Source of the DNA: Pseudoalteromonas aurantia
GTDB taxonomy: Bacteria > Pseudomonadota > Gammaproteobacteria > Enterobacterales > Alteromonadaceae
Length of the DNA stretch: 64,000 bases
Assembly: GCF_005886875.1 (NCBI RefSeq)
Contig: NZ_PNBY01000009.1
Location: 52,403-116,402 of the forward strand
Reading direction: 5' to 3'
Shown: one piece after another, positions 38,623-48,907 of the stretch
Layout of the letters: the number at the start of each line of letters is the position of its first letter
Numbering within the stretch: the first letter of the stretch is position 1
Made by a program: the position numbers and the translations under genes
Notes under the pieces: generated by a model
Databases searched by the model: none
Told to the model about the DNA's origin: nothing
The model's input: the letters and a program-made list of their open reading frames with translations, nothing else

Positions 38623-40082
38623 GCTCCTTCCCCCTCTAAAATTGTTTTAACCCATTGTCTATCGCAAAATGCGATACGCTGCTGGCCAATGATCTGGTAG
38701 TCTTCATGACCTTTACCGGCGATGAGAATAACGCTGTTACTCGGTGACTGCTCAATCGCATATTTAATTGCTAGTGCACGATCTTTCTGGCAGTAAGCAT
38801 ACTGAGGTTGACTGAGCCCAGCCTTAACATCTGCAATGATTTTGTCTGGATCTTCGCTACGAGGATTATCACTGGTGATAATCACTTTATTGGCATATTT
38901 TTCTGCCGCTTGTGCCATTAATGCCCGTTTGCCAACATCCCGATCACCACCACATCCAAAGACACAAACCACATTACCGGGAACATGCTGTTGCAAGGCT
39001 TTTAACGCTAATTCCAGCGCATCTGGTGTATGAGCATAATCTACCACACAGGTCGGTTTGTTTACGGTAAACGTCGCTTCCATTCGCCCAGCAACGGGCT
39101 TTAGCGCACTAACCGCTCGTAGCAGCGCTTTCAGGTCATAACCTAACATCAATAAAGTCGCTAATGACGCCGCTAAATTGTATAAATTAAATAAGCCAAA
39201 TAATGGTAATTCAACGTCTGTATCGCCCCAACAAGTATGAATTTTTGCGCGAATGCCACATTGAGAGCACTGCACATCATCAAACCAGACATACTGACTG
39301 AAATTGTGCTGTGCTGGCTTAAAACCATACACAACTAAATGATTGAAAGTGTGTTCATCCAACCACTGTAATGCATATTCATCATCAATATTCAGCACAC
39401 TCACTCTTGGCTGACACGTCTTAAAAAGCTTAAGTTTCGCATTTGCATACGCTTGCATGGAACCATGATAATCTAGGTGGTCGCGCGAAAGATTTGTAAA
39501 AACGGCGGCTTCAAAGTGACTCTGATCCACTCTATCTTGCTCTAAACCGTGAGACGATACCTCCATTGCAACGAGTTGCGCTCTTTCTTTTAATGTTGCC
39601 AAAATACGCTGTAAGTCAATCGAAGATGGCGTGGTATTCGCTAAAGGTGTTAACTGCTCGACAGGTCCATAACCCAAGGTACCAATCATCGCTGATGGGG
39701 TATCACATAGTTGCGCTAAATTAGCAATCATCGCAGTGGTGGTTGATTTACCATTGGTACCCGTTACACCCACTAAGCGCATTTTTTCACTGGGCTGTCC
39801 ATAAAAATCAGCCGCAATTTGCGCTATGCGTTTTTTAAGATCCGTGACTCTAATAACACGGCTATCTTCTGGCAACACATTACTTTCTCTGTCAACCAAA
39901 ACACATTTTGCACCTTGTTCAAATGCGGCATGCACATATTCCTCACCATTTTGGATATGGCCTCGCAGCGCAATAAAAGCATCTCCAGACTGAATTTCTC
40001 GACTGTCTATACGTAAATGCTCAACTATCAGAGCCGAGCATGTAACGCCTAATGGACTGAGTATTTTTGCGAGATCACGCAT
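38619..40082 (-). CDS. murE: UDP-MurNAc-L-Ala-D-Glu: meso-DAP ligase MurE
   Basis: A 487-residue Mur ligase with ATP loop VTGTNGKSTTTAM (about residue 107), MEVSSHGL, and the motif SDNPRSEDP, whose DNPR core indicates meso-diaminopimelate as substrate, as expected for a Gram-negative wall. The start overlaps ftsI by 8 bp. Confidence 0.97.
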   Translation of the reverse strand: MRDLAKILSPLGVTCSALIVEHLRIDSREIQSGDAFIALRGHIQNGEEYVHAAFEQGAKCVLVDRESNVLPEDSRVIRVTDLKKRIAQIAADFYGQPSEKMRLVGVTGTNGKSTTTAMIANLAQLCDTPSAMIGTLGYGPVEQLTPLANTTPSSIDLQRILATLKERAQLVAMEVSSHGLEQDRVDQSHFEAAVFTNLSRDHLDYHGSMQAYANAKLKLFKTCQPRVSVLNIDDEYALQWLDEHTFNHLVVYGFKPAQHNFSQYVWFDDVQCSQCGIRAKIHTCWGDTDVELPLFGLFNLYNLAASLATLLMLGYDLKALLRAVSALKPVAGRMEATFTVNKPTCVVDYAHTPDALELALKALQQHVPGNVVCVFGCGGDRDVGKRALMAQAAEKYANKVIITSDNPRSEDPDKIIADVKAGLSQPQYAYCQKDRALAIKYAIEQSPSNSVILIAGKGHEDYQIIGQQRIAFCDRQWVKTILEGEGA

Positions 40083-41889
40083 CGTTTTTATCCTCCGATA
40101 CGCGTGCTACACGGCCTTTATCGGGTGCAACATTGAGAATACGTAAAGCACTAGACATGATTTCTGCAAAGGCGGGGCCTGATGTTTGGCCCCCATAATA
40201 AATATCATCACCAGGCTCATTCACCATGACAACCACAGCAAGTCTAGGATCACTTACAGGAGCAACACCGGCAAAATAGCCAACATATTCGTCGCCATAA
40301 CCACCGGCAACTGCTTTCTCAGAGGTTCCCGTTTTGCCCGCCGCGCGGTAACCATCCACTTTCACATTGGCTGCTGTCCCCCCTTTTTCAAAAACTGACT
40401 CCATCATCGCAACCACAGCTTTTACATGTTCTTCTTCAAACACACGTTGACCTTCTTGAGGCTTTTCTTGCTTCAAAATAGTAAGGGGACGCGAAATACC
40501 ACCAGCACCAAATGTTGCATACAAACGCGCAATTTGTGCTGTACTTACCGAAACAGCATATCCGTATGAAAGTGTCGCTATTTCAAAGTCAGACCAACGA
40601 CGGTTTGGGTAAAATAGCCCGCTACTTTCCCCCACCATTAACGTCCCCGTGTCCTGTCCAAAACCAACTTTTTGATACAGTCCAACCATATATTCTTTGG
40701 GTAGCATTTGGCTAATTTTTGCCACTCCCATGTTGGAGGAGACCTTCAGTATTTCTCGTAAAGACATTTCACCGTGGTTGCGGGTATCTTTCACTAAGCT
40801 GCCACCTAAACGCATCCAGCCAGGATAAGTATTAACTGTATCATCAGCGTCAATTGCACCATAATCCAGCCCCGCCAATATCGCTAATGGTTTGAGTGTT
40901 GAGCCTGGTTCAAATAAATCTGTGATGGCGCGGTTTCTACGTTTATAGGGCGCCGCATCTCGCATGTCATTGGGGTTAAAGCTCGGGCTATTTACCATCG
41001 CCAAGACTTCACCTGTGGTCACATCCACAACCATCGCAGAACCCGACGTTGCTTTGTAACTGAGTACCGCACTTTTTAATGCTTTATACGCGATGGCTTG
41101 AATTCGTAAATCAATACTGAGTTCAATATTTTCAGGCTCTACTCGCTGCTCTTCAGATAAAACTTGTACTTCTCGGCCTTGGGCATCTTTTCGAATAGTG
41201 CGGCGGCCTTCTGCGCCTGTTAAAGCATTCTCGAAAAGCTTTTCAATGCCTTCAATTCCTACACCATCAATATTGGTGAAACCTAAAACATGTGCAGAAA
41301 CTTCACCACTGGGGTAAAACCTTTTTGATTCATCAAGTAAGTGAATACCTGGCAGCTTAAGTTGGCGAATGTAATTTGCAACTGCAGGGGTTACTTGACG
41401 CTTTAAATAAACAAAACGACGACTGGTATTTCCCCGTAAACGCGAATCTACTTTGTCATTATCGATTTGTAATACATCAGCAAGCTCTCGCCAGCGTAAA
41501 TCTTGCGCGTACCATTGTATTTTCCTCTCGTTCAAAGTCGCTTCATCTAGCGCGAGTGCTTTATGGTCTTCACCATTTTTACGTGCAGCTCTAAGTACTT
41601 TTTTAGCAATCGACTTGTCTAATGCCAGAGGATCGGCATAGACACTTACAACCGGAACGCTGACCGCTAACTCTTTACCATTGCGGTCAAAAATCATACC
41701 TCGTTGAACTGTTAACGTTTCCACGCGAACAGTTCGCTTGGCGTTTTCAGCACGGGCTTTATCTGGTTCAATGACCTGTAAATAAGCTGCTCTGGCCATT
41801 AAGGTAACAAAGACCAATACCAGCACCACACACACAAGCGCAAACCGCCAAGTAATCAGGTTTACGGGAGCACTTTTGGGTTTCATCAT
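40075..41889 (-). CDS. ftsI: Septal transpeptidase FtsI (PBP3)
   Basis: A 604-residue class B penicillin-binding protein with one N-terminal helix (about 13-33), a pedestal domain, and a transpeptidase domain. The active-site motifs are intact: STLK in FEPGSTLKPLAIL, SSN in VSSNMGVAKI, and KTGT in AAGKTGTSEK. Paired ATGs at the start leave a one-residue ambiguity. It overlaps ftsL by 4 bp. Confidence 0.97.
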   Translation of the reverse strand: MMKPKSAPVNLITWRFALVCVVLVLVFVTLMARAAYLQVIEPDKARAENAKRTVRVETLTVQRGMIFDRNGKELAVSVPVVSVYADPLALDKSIAKKVLRAARKNGEDHKALALDEATLNERKIQWYAQDLRWRELADVLQIDNDKVDSRLRGNTSRRFVYLKRQVTPAVANYIRQLKLPGIHLLDESKRFYPSGEVSAHVLGFTNIDGVGIEGIEKLFENALTGAEGRRTIRKDAQGREVQVLSEEQRVEPENIELSIDLRIQAIAYKALKSAVLSYKATSGSAMVVDVTTGEVLAMVNSPSFNPNDMRDAAPYKRRNRAITDLFEPGSTLKPLAILAGLDYGAIDADDTVNTYPGWMRLGGSLVKDTRNHGEMSLREILKVSSNMGVAKISQMLPKEYMVGLYQKVGFGQDTGTLMVGESSGLFYPNRRWSDFEIATLSYGYAVSVSTAQIARLYATFGAGGISRPLTILKQEKPQEGQRVFEEEHVKAVVAMMESVFEKGGTAANVKVDGYRAAGKTGTSEKAVAGGYGDEYVGYFAGVAPVSDPRLAVVVMVNEPGDDIYYGGQTSGPAFAEIMSSALRILNVAPDKGRVARVSEDKNDA

Positions 41890-42209
41890 GGTAATACCAC
41901 CACTTGCTCATCTTTGCTGGTTGGGCGTTTCATTTTAAGCTGGGTTTTGGCAACTTCTTCGATGCGGGCATGTTGCGAATAAAATTCTTCCTCAACCAAT
42001 AAATATCGCCACTGTAGATCAAGTTCGTCACGCTGTTGTAATAAGACATCCTGATCAATTAATTGTTGTCGAGCAAAATGCGTGACTTGTACCACGACCA
42101 ACGCGGAAACAAAAATCAACAGCAATAGTAAAAACGTTAGCTTGTTGGCAAACAAGCCAGCTAACATTTCTGAAAACAATTTAGGTTGTCTATCTACAAC
42201 TTTGTTCAT
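41886..42209 (-). CDS. ftsL: Cell division protein FtsL
   Basis: A 107-residue bitopic protein with a single helix (about residues 22-44) and a periplasmic coiled coil with leucine-zipper-like spacing (about 50-95). Place between rsmH and ftsI is diagnostic. FtsL bridges FtsQB to the FtsWI synthase. It overlaps rsmH by one base. Confidence 0.93.
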   Translation of the reverse strand: MNKVVDRQPKLFSEMLAGLFANKLTFLLLLLIFVSALVVVQVTHFARQQLIDQDVLLQQRDELDLQWRYLLVEEEFYSQHARIEEVAKTQLKMKRPTSKDEQVVVLP

Positions 42210-43150
42210 TACAGCTTTTGCGCCACCCTGAGTACTGAACTGCGTGATCTCGGATTTTCGTTAATCTCTGCAATGCTCGGCTTAATCGCTTTACCTACCG
42301 CTTTTAATGTTAAATTCTGTTTAAGCTGCGCGTCGGTTAAAGGTAACCCACGAGGGAGTGCTTCGCCCTTACTTTGCTTTTTAATAAACTGCTTAACAAT
42401 GCGATCTTCCAACGAATGAAAAGAAATAACAACCAGTCGCCCACCAGGCTTTAAAACATCCAAAGATGCTTGCAAAGCCGTTTGGATCTCTTCTAGCTCA
42501 CTATTTATGTAAATTCGAATAGCTTGAAATGTGCGGGTTGCTGGGTGCTTATGCTTGTCTTTGATTGGAACTGCTTCATCAACTAAATCAGCAAGTTGCT
42601 TTGTAGTTAAAATGGGCGTTTCGTCACGCGTTTCTAAAATCTTATGTGCAATTCTGCGACCAAACTTCTCTTCACCATATTTTTTGATAACAAACGTAAT
42701 ATCTTCAAGTTCAGCTTCAGCTAACCACTGCGCTGCGCTGCGCCCAGATGTCGGGTCCATTCTCATATCTAATGGGCCATCTTTCATAAAACTAAAGCCA
42801 CGGTCAGCATCGTCAAGTTGAGGTGACGACACGCCTATGTCGAGTAGGATACCATCGACTTTACCCAATAAATCGGCATCTTGCGCAACTGTATGAATAT
42901 TTGAAAATCGGGTGTGTGCTATCGCAAAGCGTTTATCATCAGCAAACTTTTCTGCCGCAGCAATGGCTTGGGGGTCTTGATCTATCGCTTGCAAGCGACC
43001 TTGCTCACTTAATCGTGCAAGTATTTGGCCTGAGTGACCACCCCGCCCAAACGTCCCATCAATATAGGTGCCATTTGGATCGATATCTAATGCATCAAGT
43101 GTTTCTTGCATCAACACTGATACATGTTGAAATTGTGCAGTCATGCTCAC
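42209..43150 (-). CDS. rsmH: 16S rRNA C1402 N4-methyltransferase RsmH
   Basis: A 313-residue SAM methyltransferase with [16 protein letters not shown] (SAM loop), [39 protein letters not shown] and [16 protein letters not shown]. The start is GTG at 43150 with a well-spaced AAAGG. An ATG two codons in is an alternative that fits homologue lengths slightly better. Confidence 0.96.
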   Translation of the reverse strand: MSMTAQFQHVSVLMQETLDALDIDPNGTYIDGTFGRGGHSGQILARLSEQGRLQAIDQDPQAIAAAEKFADDKRFAIAHTRFSNIHTVAQDADLLGKVDGILLDIGVSSPQLDDADRGFSFMKDGPLDMRMDPTSGRSAAQWLAEAELEDITFVIKKYGEEKFGRRIAHKILETRDETPILTTKQLADLVDEAVPIKDKHKHPATRTFQAIRIYINSELEEIQTALQASLDVLKPGGRLVVISFHSLEDRIVKQFIKKQSKGEALPRGLPLTDAQLKQNLTLKAVGKAIKPSIAEINENPRSRSSVLRVAQKL

Positions 43151-43167
43151 ATTTTGCCTTTCAGTTT

Positions 43168-43626
43168 TTACAGCGAAAAATTATCAAGTTCAGGACCTGA
43201 CTCAAACTCTCCACTGCGCTCTAATTCAGTATCAAGCTGCATCTGTTGATGCCATCGTTGTTCATCCCAAATCTCAAATTTATTTAGTAGACCTACCAGC
43301 ATTATTTTTTTACTCAACCCTGCGTGAGTACGCAGTGCCGGCGCCAGTAAGATACGACCATTTTTGTCTAATTGATATTCAGTAGCGTGGCCCAATAACA
43401 TACGCTGTAAGCGCCTTGCTCTTGGGTTCATATTGGAGAGTTTTTGTAAACGGGCTTCGATTTCATACCATTCACTCATTGGATAAAGCCACAAACAAGG
43501 CTCATTAATGGCAATAGTGCAAATAAGTGAACCTTGTTCTTCAGACAGGAGTGGCTGGCGGTATTTAGTTGGTACCGCAAAACGCCCCTTTTCATCCAGA
43601 CTCAGTGAACTCGCACCTTTAAACAT
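43168..43626 (-). CDS. mraZ: Transcriptional regulator MraZ
   Basis: A 152-residue protein with two SpoVT-AbrB-like MraZ repeats: [20 protein letters not shown] at the N-terminus and [19 protein letters not shown] in the second half. The start at ATG 43626 is fixed by homology; upstream in-frame codons belong to the leader. MraZ binds spaced GGG repeats before its own gene and represses the dcw operon. Such repeats are seen at 43747-43771. Confidence 0.96.
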   Translation of the reverse strand: MFKGASSLSLDEKGRFAVPTKYRQPLLSEEQGSLICTIAINEPCLWLYPMSEWYEIEARLQKLSNMNPRARRLQRMLLGHATEYQLDKNGRILLAPALRTHAGLSKKIMLVGLLNKFEIWDEQRWHQQMQLDTELERSGEFESGPELDNFSL

Positions 43627-43707
43627 CTTCGCCTCTATCCACGAAACTCTATCGTGCTTTAAGATCCAATATGATCCACTAAAAACCACTTTTTACCACG
43701 ATAGTAC

Positions 43708-43737
43708 AGTTTAGGGCTTGACAGCTGTTTTTGTCAA
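43708..43737 (-). promoter_or_regulatory. Main dcw promoter (Pmra)
   Basis: Consensus -35 TTGACA (43732-43737) and -10 TAAACT (43708-43713), 18 bp apart, on the minus strand. This leaves a leader of about 75 nt before mraZ. The -35 lies inside an inverted repeat, CTTGACA ... TGTCAAG, that spans -35 and spacer and could bind a regulator. Confidence 0.75.
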
Positions 43738-43746
43738 GTGAAAGGC

Positions 43747-43771
43747 CCCCTGATAAGCCCCTAAAAACCCA
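43747..43771 (-). promoter_or_regulatory. MraZ-binding repeats
   Basis: On the minus strand three G-triplet boxes, TGGGT, GGGGC and AGGGG, are separated by exactly 5 bp each, just upstream of the -35. This matches the spaced TGGGN-type repeats known for MraZ. Binding immediately upstream of the -35 could modulate the dcw promoter. Confidence 0.68.
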
Positions 43772-44026
43772 GAAAAAATGCGGCTTTGATGAAAGCCTAT
43801 GAATTCGGTGGGAAAAAGTGGAATTGCTGTATATTTATTAAGAGATAACAGAAAAATTACAAATTAACACGAGAAAAAAAATAATAAATTATACGTTTGT
43901 GAAGATAAGAATAAGTCATAACCCCGTACTGAATTACCATATTTAGTGATTATTTAGCAGTATTTATTTGCCCACCTGCCTTAGGTTTTTGTATTATGTT
44001 ACACCATAGTAAAGACACGCGCAGGT
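43772..44026. other. Intergenic region between the dcw promoter and the GGDEF-EAL gene
   Basis: The AT-rich part of a 400-bp divergent gap. No open frame with an SD and no hairpin of note was seen. It must hold the promoter of the rightward gene, but no convincing -35/-10 pair stood out. Confidence 0.5.
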
Positions 44027-47000
44027 GTGATTATTACCAATTTATCAATAACGTACCGGTTTTACCGATTATTAATCATAATATGTGTGCCTGGACTATT
44101 AGTAATTTTGGCGCAATTGCTGGATGAACACTCAGAAATATTGCAACAGAGTGAATTTAAAGCCCTGCTGCTCGCTGAACAAATAGCAACGGTACAACAA
44201 AGTGATATTAATGAGACTAAAGAGCTTCTGACTCTTTTAGCACATCACCCTGAGCTGAAAACAATCAAGCCAGGTGAATGCCCTGCTATTTTAACCTACG
44301 CACAAGCCCTTGCGCCAAGAATTGCGAATATTGGTATAGCCTCCCCAAATGGTCATGTTTTGTGCACTGTTTTAAATTCCGCTAATCACATTGATATAAG
44401 TGACCGACTTTACTTCCAAGACGCGAATCGCACTAAAAGATTCAGCGTTGGTCAATTTCAACATGACCGCTCAATTAATAAAGCAACCGTTAACTTTGCT
44501 ATTCCTGTATTAAACGATGATAAACAAGTACTACATACCCTTGTTGTCGCTCAGTCTCTTACTAAATGGAGCTATGCGCTTGCGAAACTCCCTTTGCCCG
44601 CAGGGAGCAAAGTCATGATCAGTGATAAACAGCACAATATTATCGCGCAATACCCCTTTAAACCTGAGCAACTCGGACAGCCACTTAAACTCTCTTGGCC
44701 AAGTTCATCACACAAAGCAAAAGTTGCCGAAGATCAGTTTGGTCAAAATAGGATATATCTGCAGCTTCCTCTTGAGCCAAATAAACCACATACTAGCTTA
44801 CAGATCCATTTTTCATTGCCATTTGAACAGGCCATTAACGCAGCAAATCAAAAAGTGGCAACCACCCTTTCTTTATTTATTTTGGCGATTGTGATCATAA
44901 TCTGGCAAGCAAAGTGGCAACTTAATCACGTTTTACTCAAGCCGCTTAAGTCGTTGCAAAATGCTATGTCACAATTTACCAATTCAGAACCGGTAAATTG
45001 GGGAAAAGATCAATCAAGCCCTGAATTTTTAGCTATTACGCAACAATTTGAAATTATGGCGAATACGCGGCTAAATGCAGAGCAAGCACTGACACATAAA
45101 CATGCTGAGCTCATCGCACTTCTTACGGCTTTACCCGACAGTTATTTGCGCATCAATCAATCAGGCGAGATATTAATGAGTCATGGCCCTTATTCTCAGG
45201 GGGCCAAAGTCATTCAAGATATTTTCCCAACCCATGTTTTTAAGCGTGTTCTCGCACAGCTCGCGCTCTTAGAAGAGCAACCATACAGCCAGCTCGAATT
45301 CTCTCAGCTTGCTGATGACAATATCCAACATGTGTATGAGTGTCGGATAAACCATATATCCGAGCATCAACAAGCCATCTTAATCATTCGAGATATTAGC
45401 CAACGTAAGCAACATGAAGAAGCCATTAGCCTTGCTGCCCTCGTATACAAAAATAGCAGTGAAGGCATGGTTATTACCGACGCCAATGGCTTTATTCTTG
45501 ATACTAACCCAGCATTTAGTGAGGTAACGGGGTTTAAACGCGAAGAAGTCATTGGTAAAACAACCAATATATTAAGTTCAGGTAAACATAATAGACAGTT
45601 TTACTCGCAAATGTGGCAGCAAATTTCTGAACAAGGCAGATGGCAAGGCGAGATCATAAACCGCCGTAAAAATGGCGAGCTATATACCGAATGGCTCACC
45701 ATTAACAGTGTTTACAATGCACATAATGAAGCCTATCGTCGTGTCGCTATATTTACAGACATTACCGATCGCAAACGTAAAGATGAATTGATTTGGCATC
45801 AAGCACATTTTGATCAGCTTACAGAGCTTGCCAATCGCATTGAGTTAAAGCGACACTTAAAATACCAGTTAGAAGATAAACAAGCTAACATCGGGATCTT
45901 ATTACTCGATCTTGATCACTTCAAAGATATCAACGATACATTAGGTCATTATTTTGGAGATCAGTTACTTACAGAAGTCGCAGACCGGTTAGTATCACTG
46001 CAATCAGAATGTAGTTTGATCTCCCGAATCGGTGGCGATGAGTTTGTGTTAGTCACCACATACAATGACTGCGAGCAACTTAGTAAGACTGCAGAAAAAG
46101 TCTTACAGTTACTTAACCCCAGCATTTCACTCGGGCAAGAACTGTGTCATGTAAGTGCCAGTATTGGTATTGCACATGCGCCACGTGATGGGGATACCAG
46201 TGAGCTTTTGCTAAAAGCAGCTGACCAAGCGATGTATCAAGCTAAGCAGCATGGTCGAAATGGCTTTGCATTTTTTAGTGCTCATATGCGTGAACAAGCA
46301 GAACATCGTATGGCATTACTTAAAGACTTACGCATCGCTTTATCTCAGCAGCAGTTTATTTTGTATTATCAACCAATCGTTGCCATGAAAGATCAGTCAA
46401 TTGTTAAAGCTGAGGCCCTGATCAGGTGGCGTCACCCTGAAAAAGGGATTGTCAGTCCCGCCCTATTTATTCCTTTGGCTGAAGAAACTCAGCTCATACA
46501 TGGGATAGGTGAATTTATATTTTCAACTGCCTGCGATACCCTATGCGCACTCAATCAATTGGGTCATCACTTGCAGTTGAGTATTAATGTATCGCCCGTG
46601 CAATTTACAGCAAAACACAGTGCACTCAACGACTGGCATCAACAGCTAACAGATAAAGGTTTAACAACAGAACAATTTGTCATTGAAATAACCGAAGGTT
46701 TAATGATGAATGCGCTGCCACGCACTCAACAGCGTTTAACCACACTCACCAAACAAGGTTTTGCGCTAGCACTCGATGATTTTGGGACAGGCTATTCTTC
46801 CCTTGCCTATCTAAAACAAATGGATACAGATTTCATTAAAATTGATAAACGTTTTGTAGATGGCATTGCCAACAATGCGGACGATTTAGCTTTATGTGAA
46901 GCAATGATAATGATGGCACACCAGCTAGGGTTAAAAGTCATTGCTGAGGGGATTGAAACTGCTACCCAGCATCAATTACTTCTCCAAGCAGGCTGTGATT

Positions 47001-47071
47001 TTGGGCAAGGGTTTTATTACGCAAAACCCATGCCCAAAGATGAATTAGTAAAGTTACTTAATACTGGCTAA
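44027..47071 (+). CDS. Membrane-bound PAS-GGDEF-EAL cyclic-di-GMP protein
   Basis: A 1014-residue protein starting at GTG (AGG just upstream; no in-frame ATG for over 80 codons). Order: membrane helix (about 13-30), periplasmic Cache-like sensor (about 35-275, with RIANIGIASPNGHVLCTV), second helix (about 283-300), HAMP-like linker, first PAS-like region (about 360-465), PAS with PAC (about 470-590), GGDEF domain with intact RIGGDEFV (about 668) and EAL domain with intact KAEALIRWRHP (about 794). Both active motifs are complete, so it may make and break c-di-GMP, although usually one activity dominates. The ligand is unknown. Confidence 0.93.
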   Translation: MIITNLSITYRFYRLLIIICVPGLLVILAQLLDEHSEILQQSEFKALLLAEQIATVQQSDINETKELLTLLAHHPELKTIKPGECPAILTYAQALAPRIANIGIASPNGHVLCTVLNSANHIDISDRLYFQDANRTKRFSVGQFQHDRSINKATVNFAIPVLNDDKQVLHTLVVAQSLTKWSYALAKLPLPAGSKVMISDKQHNIIAQYPFKPEQLGQPLKLSWPSSSHKAKVAEDQFGQNRIYLQLPLEPNKPHTSLQIHFSLPFEQAINAANQKVATTLSLFILAIVIIIWQAKWQLNHVLLKPLKSLQNAMSQFTNSEPVNWGKDQSSPEFLAITQQFEIMANTRLNAEQALTHKHAELIALLTALPDSYLRINQSGEILMSHGPYSQGAKVIQDIFPTHVFKRVLAQLALLEEQPYSQLEFSQLADDNIQHVYECRINHISEHQQAILIIRDISQRKQHEEAISLAALVYKNSSEGMVITDANGFILDTNPAFSEVTGFKREEVIGKTTNILSSGKHNRQFYSQMWQQISEQGRWQGEIINRRKNGELYTEWLTINSVYNAHNEAYRRVAIFTDITDRKRKDELIWHQAHFDQLTELANRIELKRHLKYQLEDKQANIGILLLDLDHFKDINDTLGHYFGDQLLTEVADRLVSLQSECSLISRIGGDEFVLVTTYNDCEQLSKTAEKVLQLLNPSISLGQELCHVSASIGIAHAPRDGDTSELLLKAADQAMYQAKQHGRNGFAFFSAHMREQAEHRMALLKDLRIALSQQQFILYYQPIVAMKDQSIVKAEALIRWRHPEKGIVSPALFIPLAEETQLIHGIGEFIFSTACDTLCALNQLGHHLQLSINVSPVQFTAKHSALNDWHQQLTDKGLTTEQFVIEITEGLMMNALPRTQQRLTTLTKQGFALALDDFGTGYSSLAYLKQMDTDFIKIDKRFVDGIANNADDLALCEAMIMMAHQLGLKVIAEGIETATQHQLLLQAGCDFGQGFYYAKPMPKDELVKLLNTG

Positions 47072-47107
47072 GTAAGTATAGCCTCGATTACTCATTCAAT
47101 AATAGGC

Positions 47108-48790
47108 CTATTCGGCAAACCCGAATGCGGTCATCATTTTCTGAGAAATCTCAACATGATGCTGCATAGTAGAAAACTGTTTAGTGACACCTTCAGGCCC
47201 AACAGCATAGACTGGAACTGGGGCAGCCGTATGCGTACCTGTACCCCATACAACATTTTGATCTGCTGCCAAAGCTCGTCCTACCTTTGCCGCATGATCT
47301 TCATCCGCATAGACATAAAACTCCTTAAAATCAGAAAACCTAGGTACTATATCTGCACTTTGATATTTATGGTCAGCAACAAAGTAATCATTCACTTCCC
47401 GCTCACCAATCTCCGCAGCTTGATCGATGTTAATTTTGTACTGACTATATTGGTTTACAGCATTCATCCAATCTTCTGGTGTCGTTGCCGCAAAATCCCA
47501 ATCTGCATTTGCAGCATTCATCATGTCAAAAAATGTACCGGTCTGGTTATAAAGCTTGTCTAAATGAGATAATGCACCGAAATTGAAATTTGGTTTATAA
47601 TCAGCTCCCTGCATACCATCTCCTGACAAAGTTTGTGCTTCTGGAAGATTTTTACGAGAATAACTAAACCCAAAACTACCCGTTTCATGATCAGCAGTTA
47701 CCACTACGAGCGTATCATTACGGTCTTTAACCCAGTCATGTACCGCAGCCACCGCTTCATCAAACTTTAATAGCTCATTCAACATCCAGCCAGCATCATT
47801 CGCATGACCTGCCCAATCAATTTGGCCACCTTCGATCATCAAGAAAAAGCCATCTTCATCTTTTGATAAAATATCCAGTGCCTTAACTGTCATTTCTTTT
47901 AAAGAAGGCTGTGTACAGCTATTGCTTGCCTGACATGCTTTGTACGCGATGCCATCATCCATCCCTGAATTAGCAAATAGCCCAAGTAACTTGTCAGTAT
48001 CGCTTGCTAATAGCTGCGCCTTATCAAAAGCCAGTGCATAACCGTATTGCTCTTTTGCCTCTAAAACGATATTTCTGTCATCACTTCGTTTTGACTTTTT
48101 ATATACACTGGCTGGCATACCTAGATCAGCCAGTACCTTTTGATCGGCTTCATCTGTTTTTATGTCTGATGGAATAAATACCCGTGCTCCACCTGATAAT
48201 AAAACATCTACCATACCAGTATTCACTAACTGCTCTGCAATCTCAGGTTCCATAGAACGGTGTGGTTGGTGAGCGGCAAATGCAGCCGGTGTTGCATGTG
48301 TAATACGCGTATCAGAAACAAGCCCTGTGGCTTTTCCTGCTTTTTTTGCTTTTTCTAAAATGGTTTCTACAATATTACCTTGCTCATCAAGACCAATCAT
48401 TTCAGAACCTGCAGCCAGACCTGTTGCTAACTGGGTTGCAGAACACGCTGAATCTGTTACCAACATGCCATTTGCTCCATGTGGCGCGTTAAGCGAAAGA
48501 CCCATATGTCCTGCATCAGCAAGTTTTGACAAAGCGGTTTGATTGCCTCGTGTATTATATGTCGAGTTTGGTGCTCTTCGCGCATACTCCTCTAATAAGC
48601 CAACTTGCTGCGCTCCCATGCCGTCACCAATCATTAAAATAACATTTTTTACCGAAGTCACGGGGGTTGGTGCAACTTCCTTAATGACCTCCTTTTCTAC
48701 TTCTTTGATCACTTCGACCGTTTGGGTGTCGTCGTTGCAAGCACTCAACAAGACTGCTGATACTGCTAATGTTATTAATTTCTTTTTCAT
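47108..48790 (-). CDS. phoA: Alkaline phosphatase, lipoprotein
   Basis: A 560-residue enzyme with a lipoprotein signal (AVLLSAC, Cys about residue 18) and a KEVEKEVIKE spacer. The catalytic core has NVILMIGDGMGAQQVG (metal ligand Asp), nucleophile Ser in VTDSACSATQLATG, MIEGGQIDWAGHANDA and VVTADHETGSFGF. It hydrolyses phosphomonoesters at the envelope. Longer than E. coli PhoA; the C-terminal part includes GTGTHTAAPVPVYAVGPEG, as in marine forms. No Pho box was recognised upstream. Confidence 0.93.
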   Translation of the reverse strand: MKKKLITLAVSAVLLSACNDDTQTVEVIKEVEKEVIKEVAPTPVTSVKNVILMIGDGMGAQQVGLLEEYARRAPNSTYNTRGNQTALSKLADAGHMGLSLNAPHGANGMLVTDSACSATQLATGLAAGSEMIGLDEQGNIVETILEKAKKAGKATGLVSDTRITHATPAAFAAHQPHRSMEPEIAEQLVNTGMVDVLLSGGARVFIPSDIKTDEADQKVLADLGMPASVYKKSKRSDDRNIVLEAKEQYGYALAFDKAQLLASDTDKLLGLFANSGMDDGIAYKACQASNSCTQPSLKEMTVKALDILSKDEDGFFLMIEGGQIDWAGHANDAGWMLNELLKFDEAVAAVHDWVKDRNDTLVVVTADHETGSFGFSYSRKNLPEAQTLSGDGMQGADYKPNFNFGALSHLDKLYNQTGTFFDMMNAANADWDFAATTPEDWMNAVNQYSQYKINIDQAAEIGEREVNDYFVADHKYQSADIVPRFSDFKEFYVYADEDHAAKVGRALAADQNVVWGTGTHTAAPVPVYAVGPEGVTKQFSTMQHHVEISQKMMTAFGFAE

Positions 48791-48907
48791 GGGATTCCCG
48801 TAACGTATGAGCTAATTAACTGTGTAATTAAAAATTAGAGGCTCATTTTAGGGACGAATAATGTCTTTTTTATTTCAATATAATGACATTTTGAGCACTC
48901 ACTCTAA

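Noticed and set aside
47072..47107. Terminator between the convergent GGDEF-EAL and phosphatase genes
   Set aside because: Only the short palindrome AATAGGCCTATT is present, without a T run.
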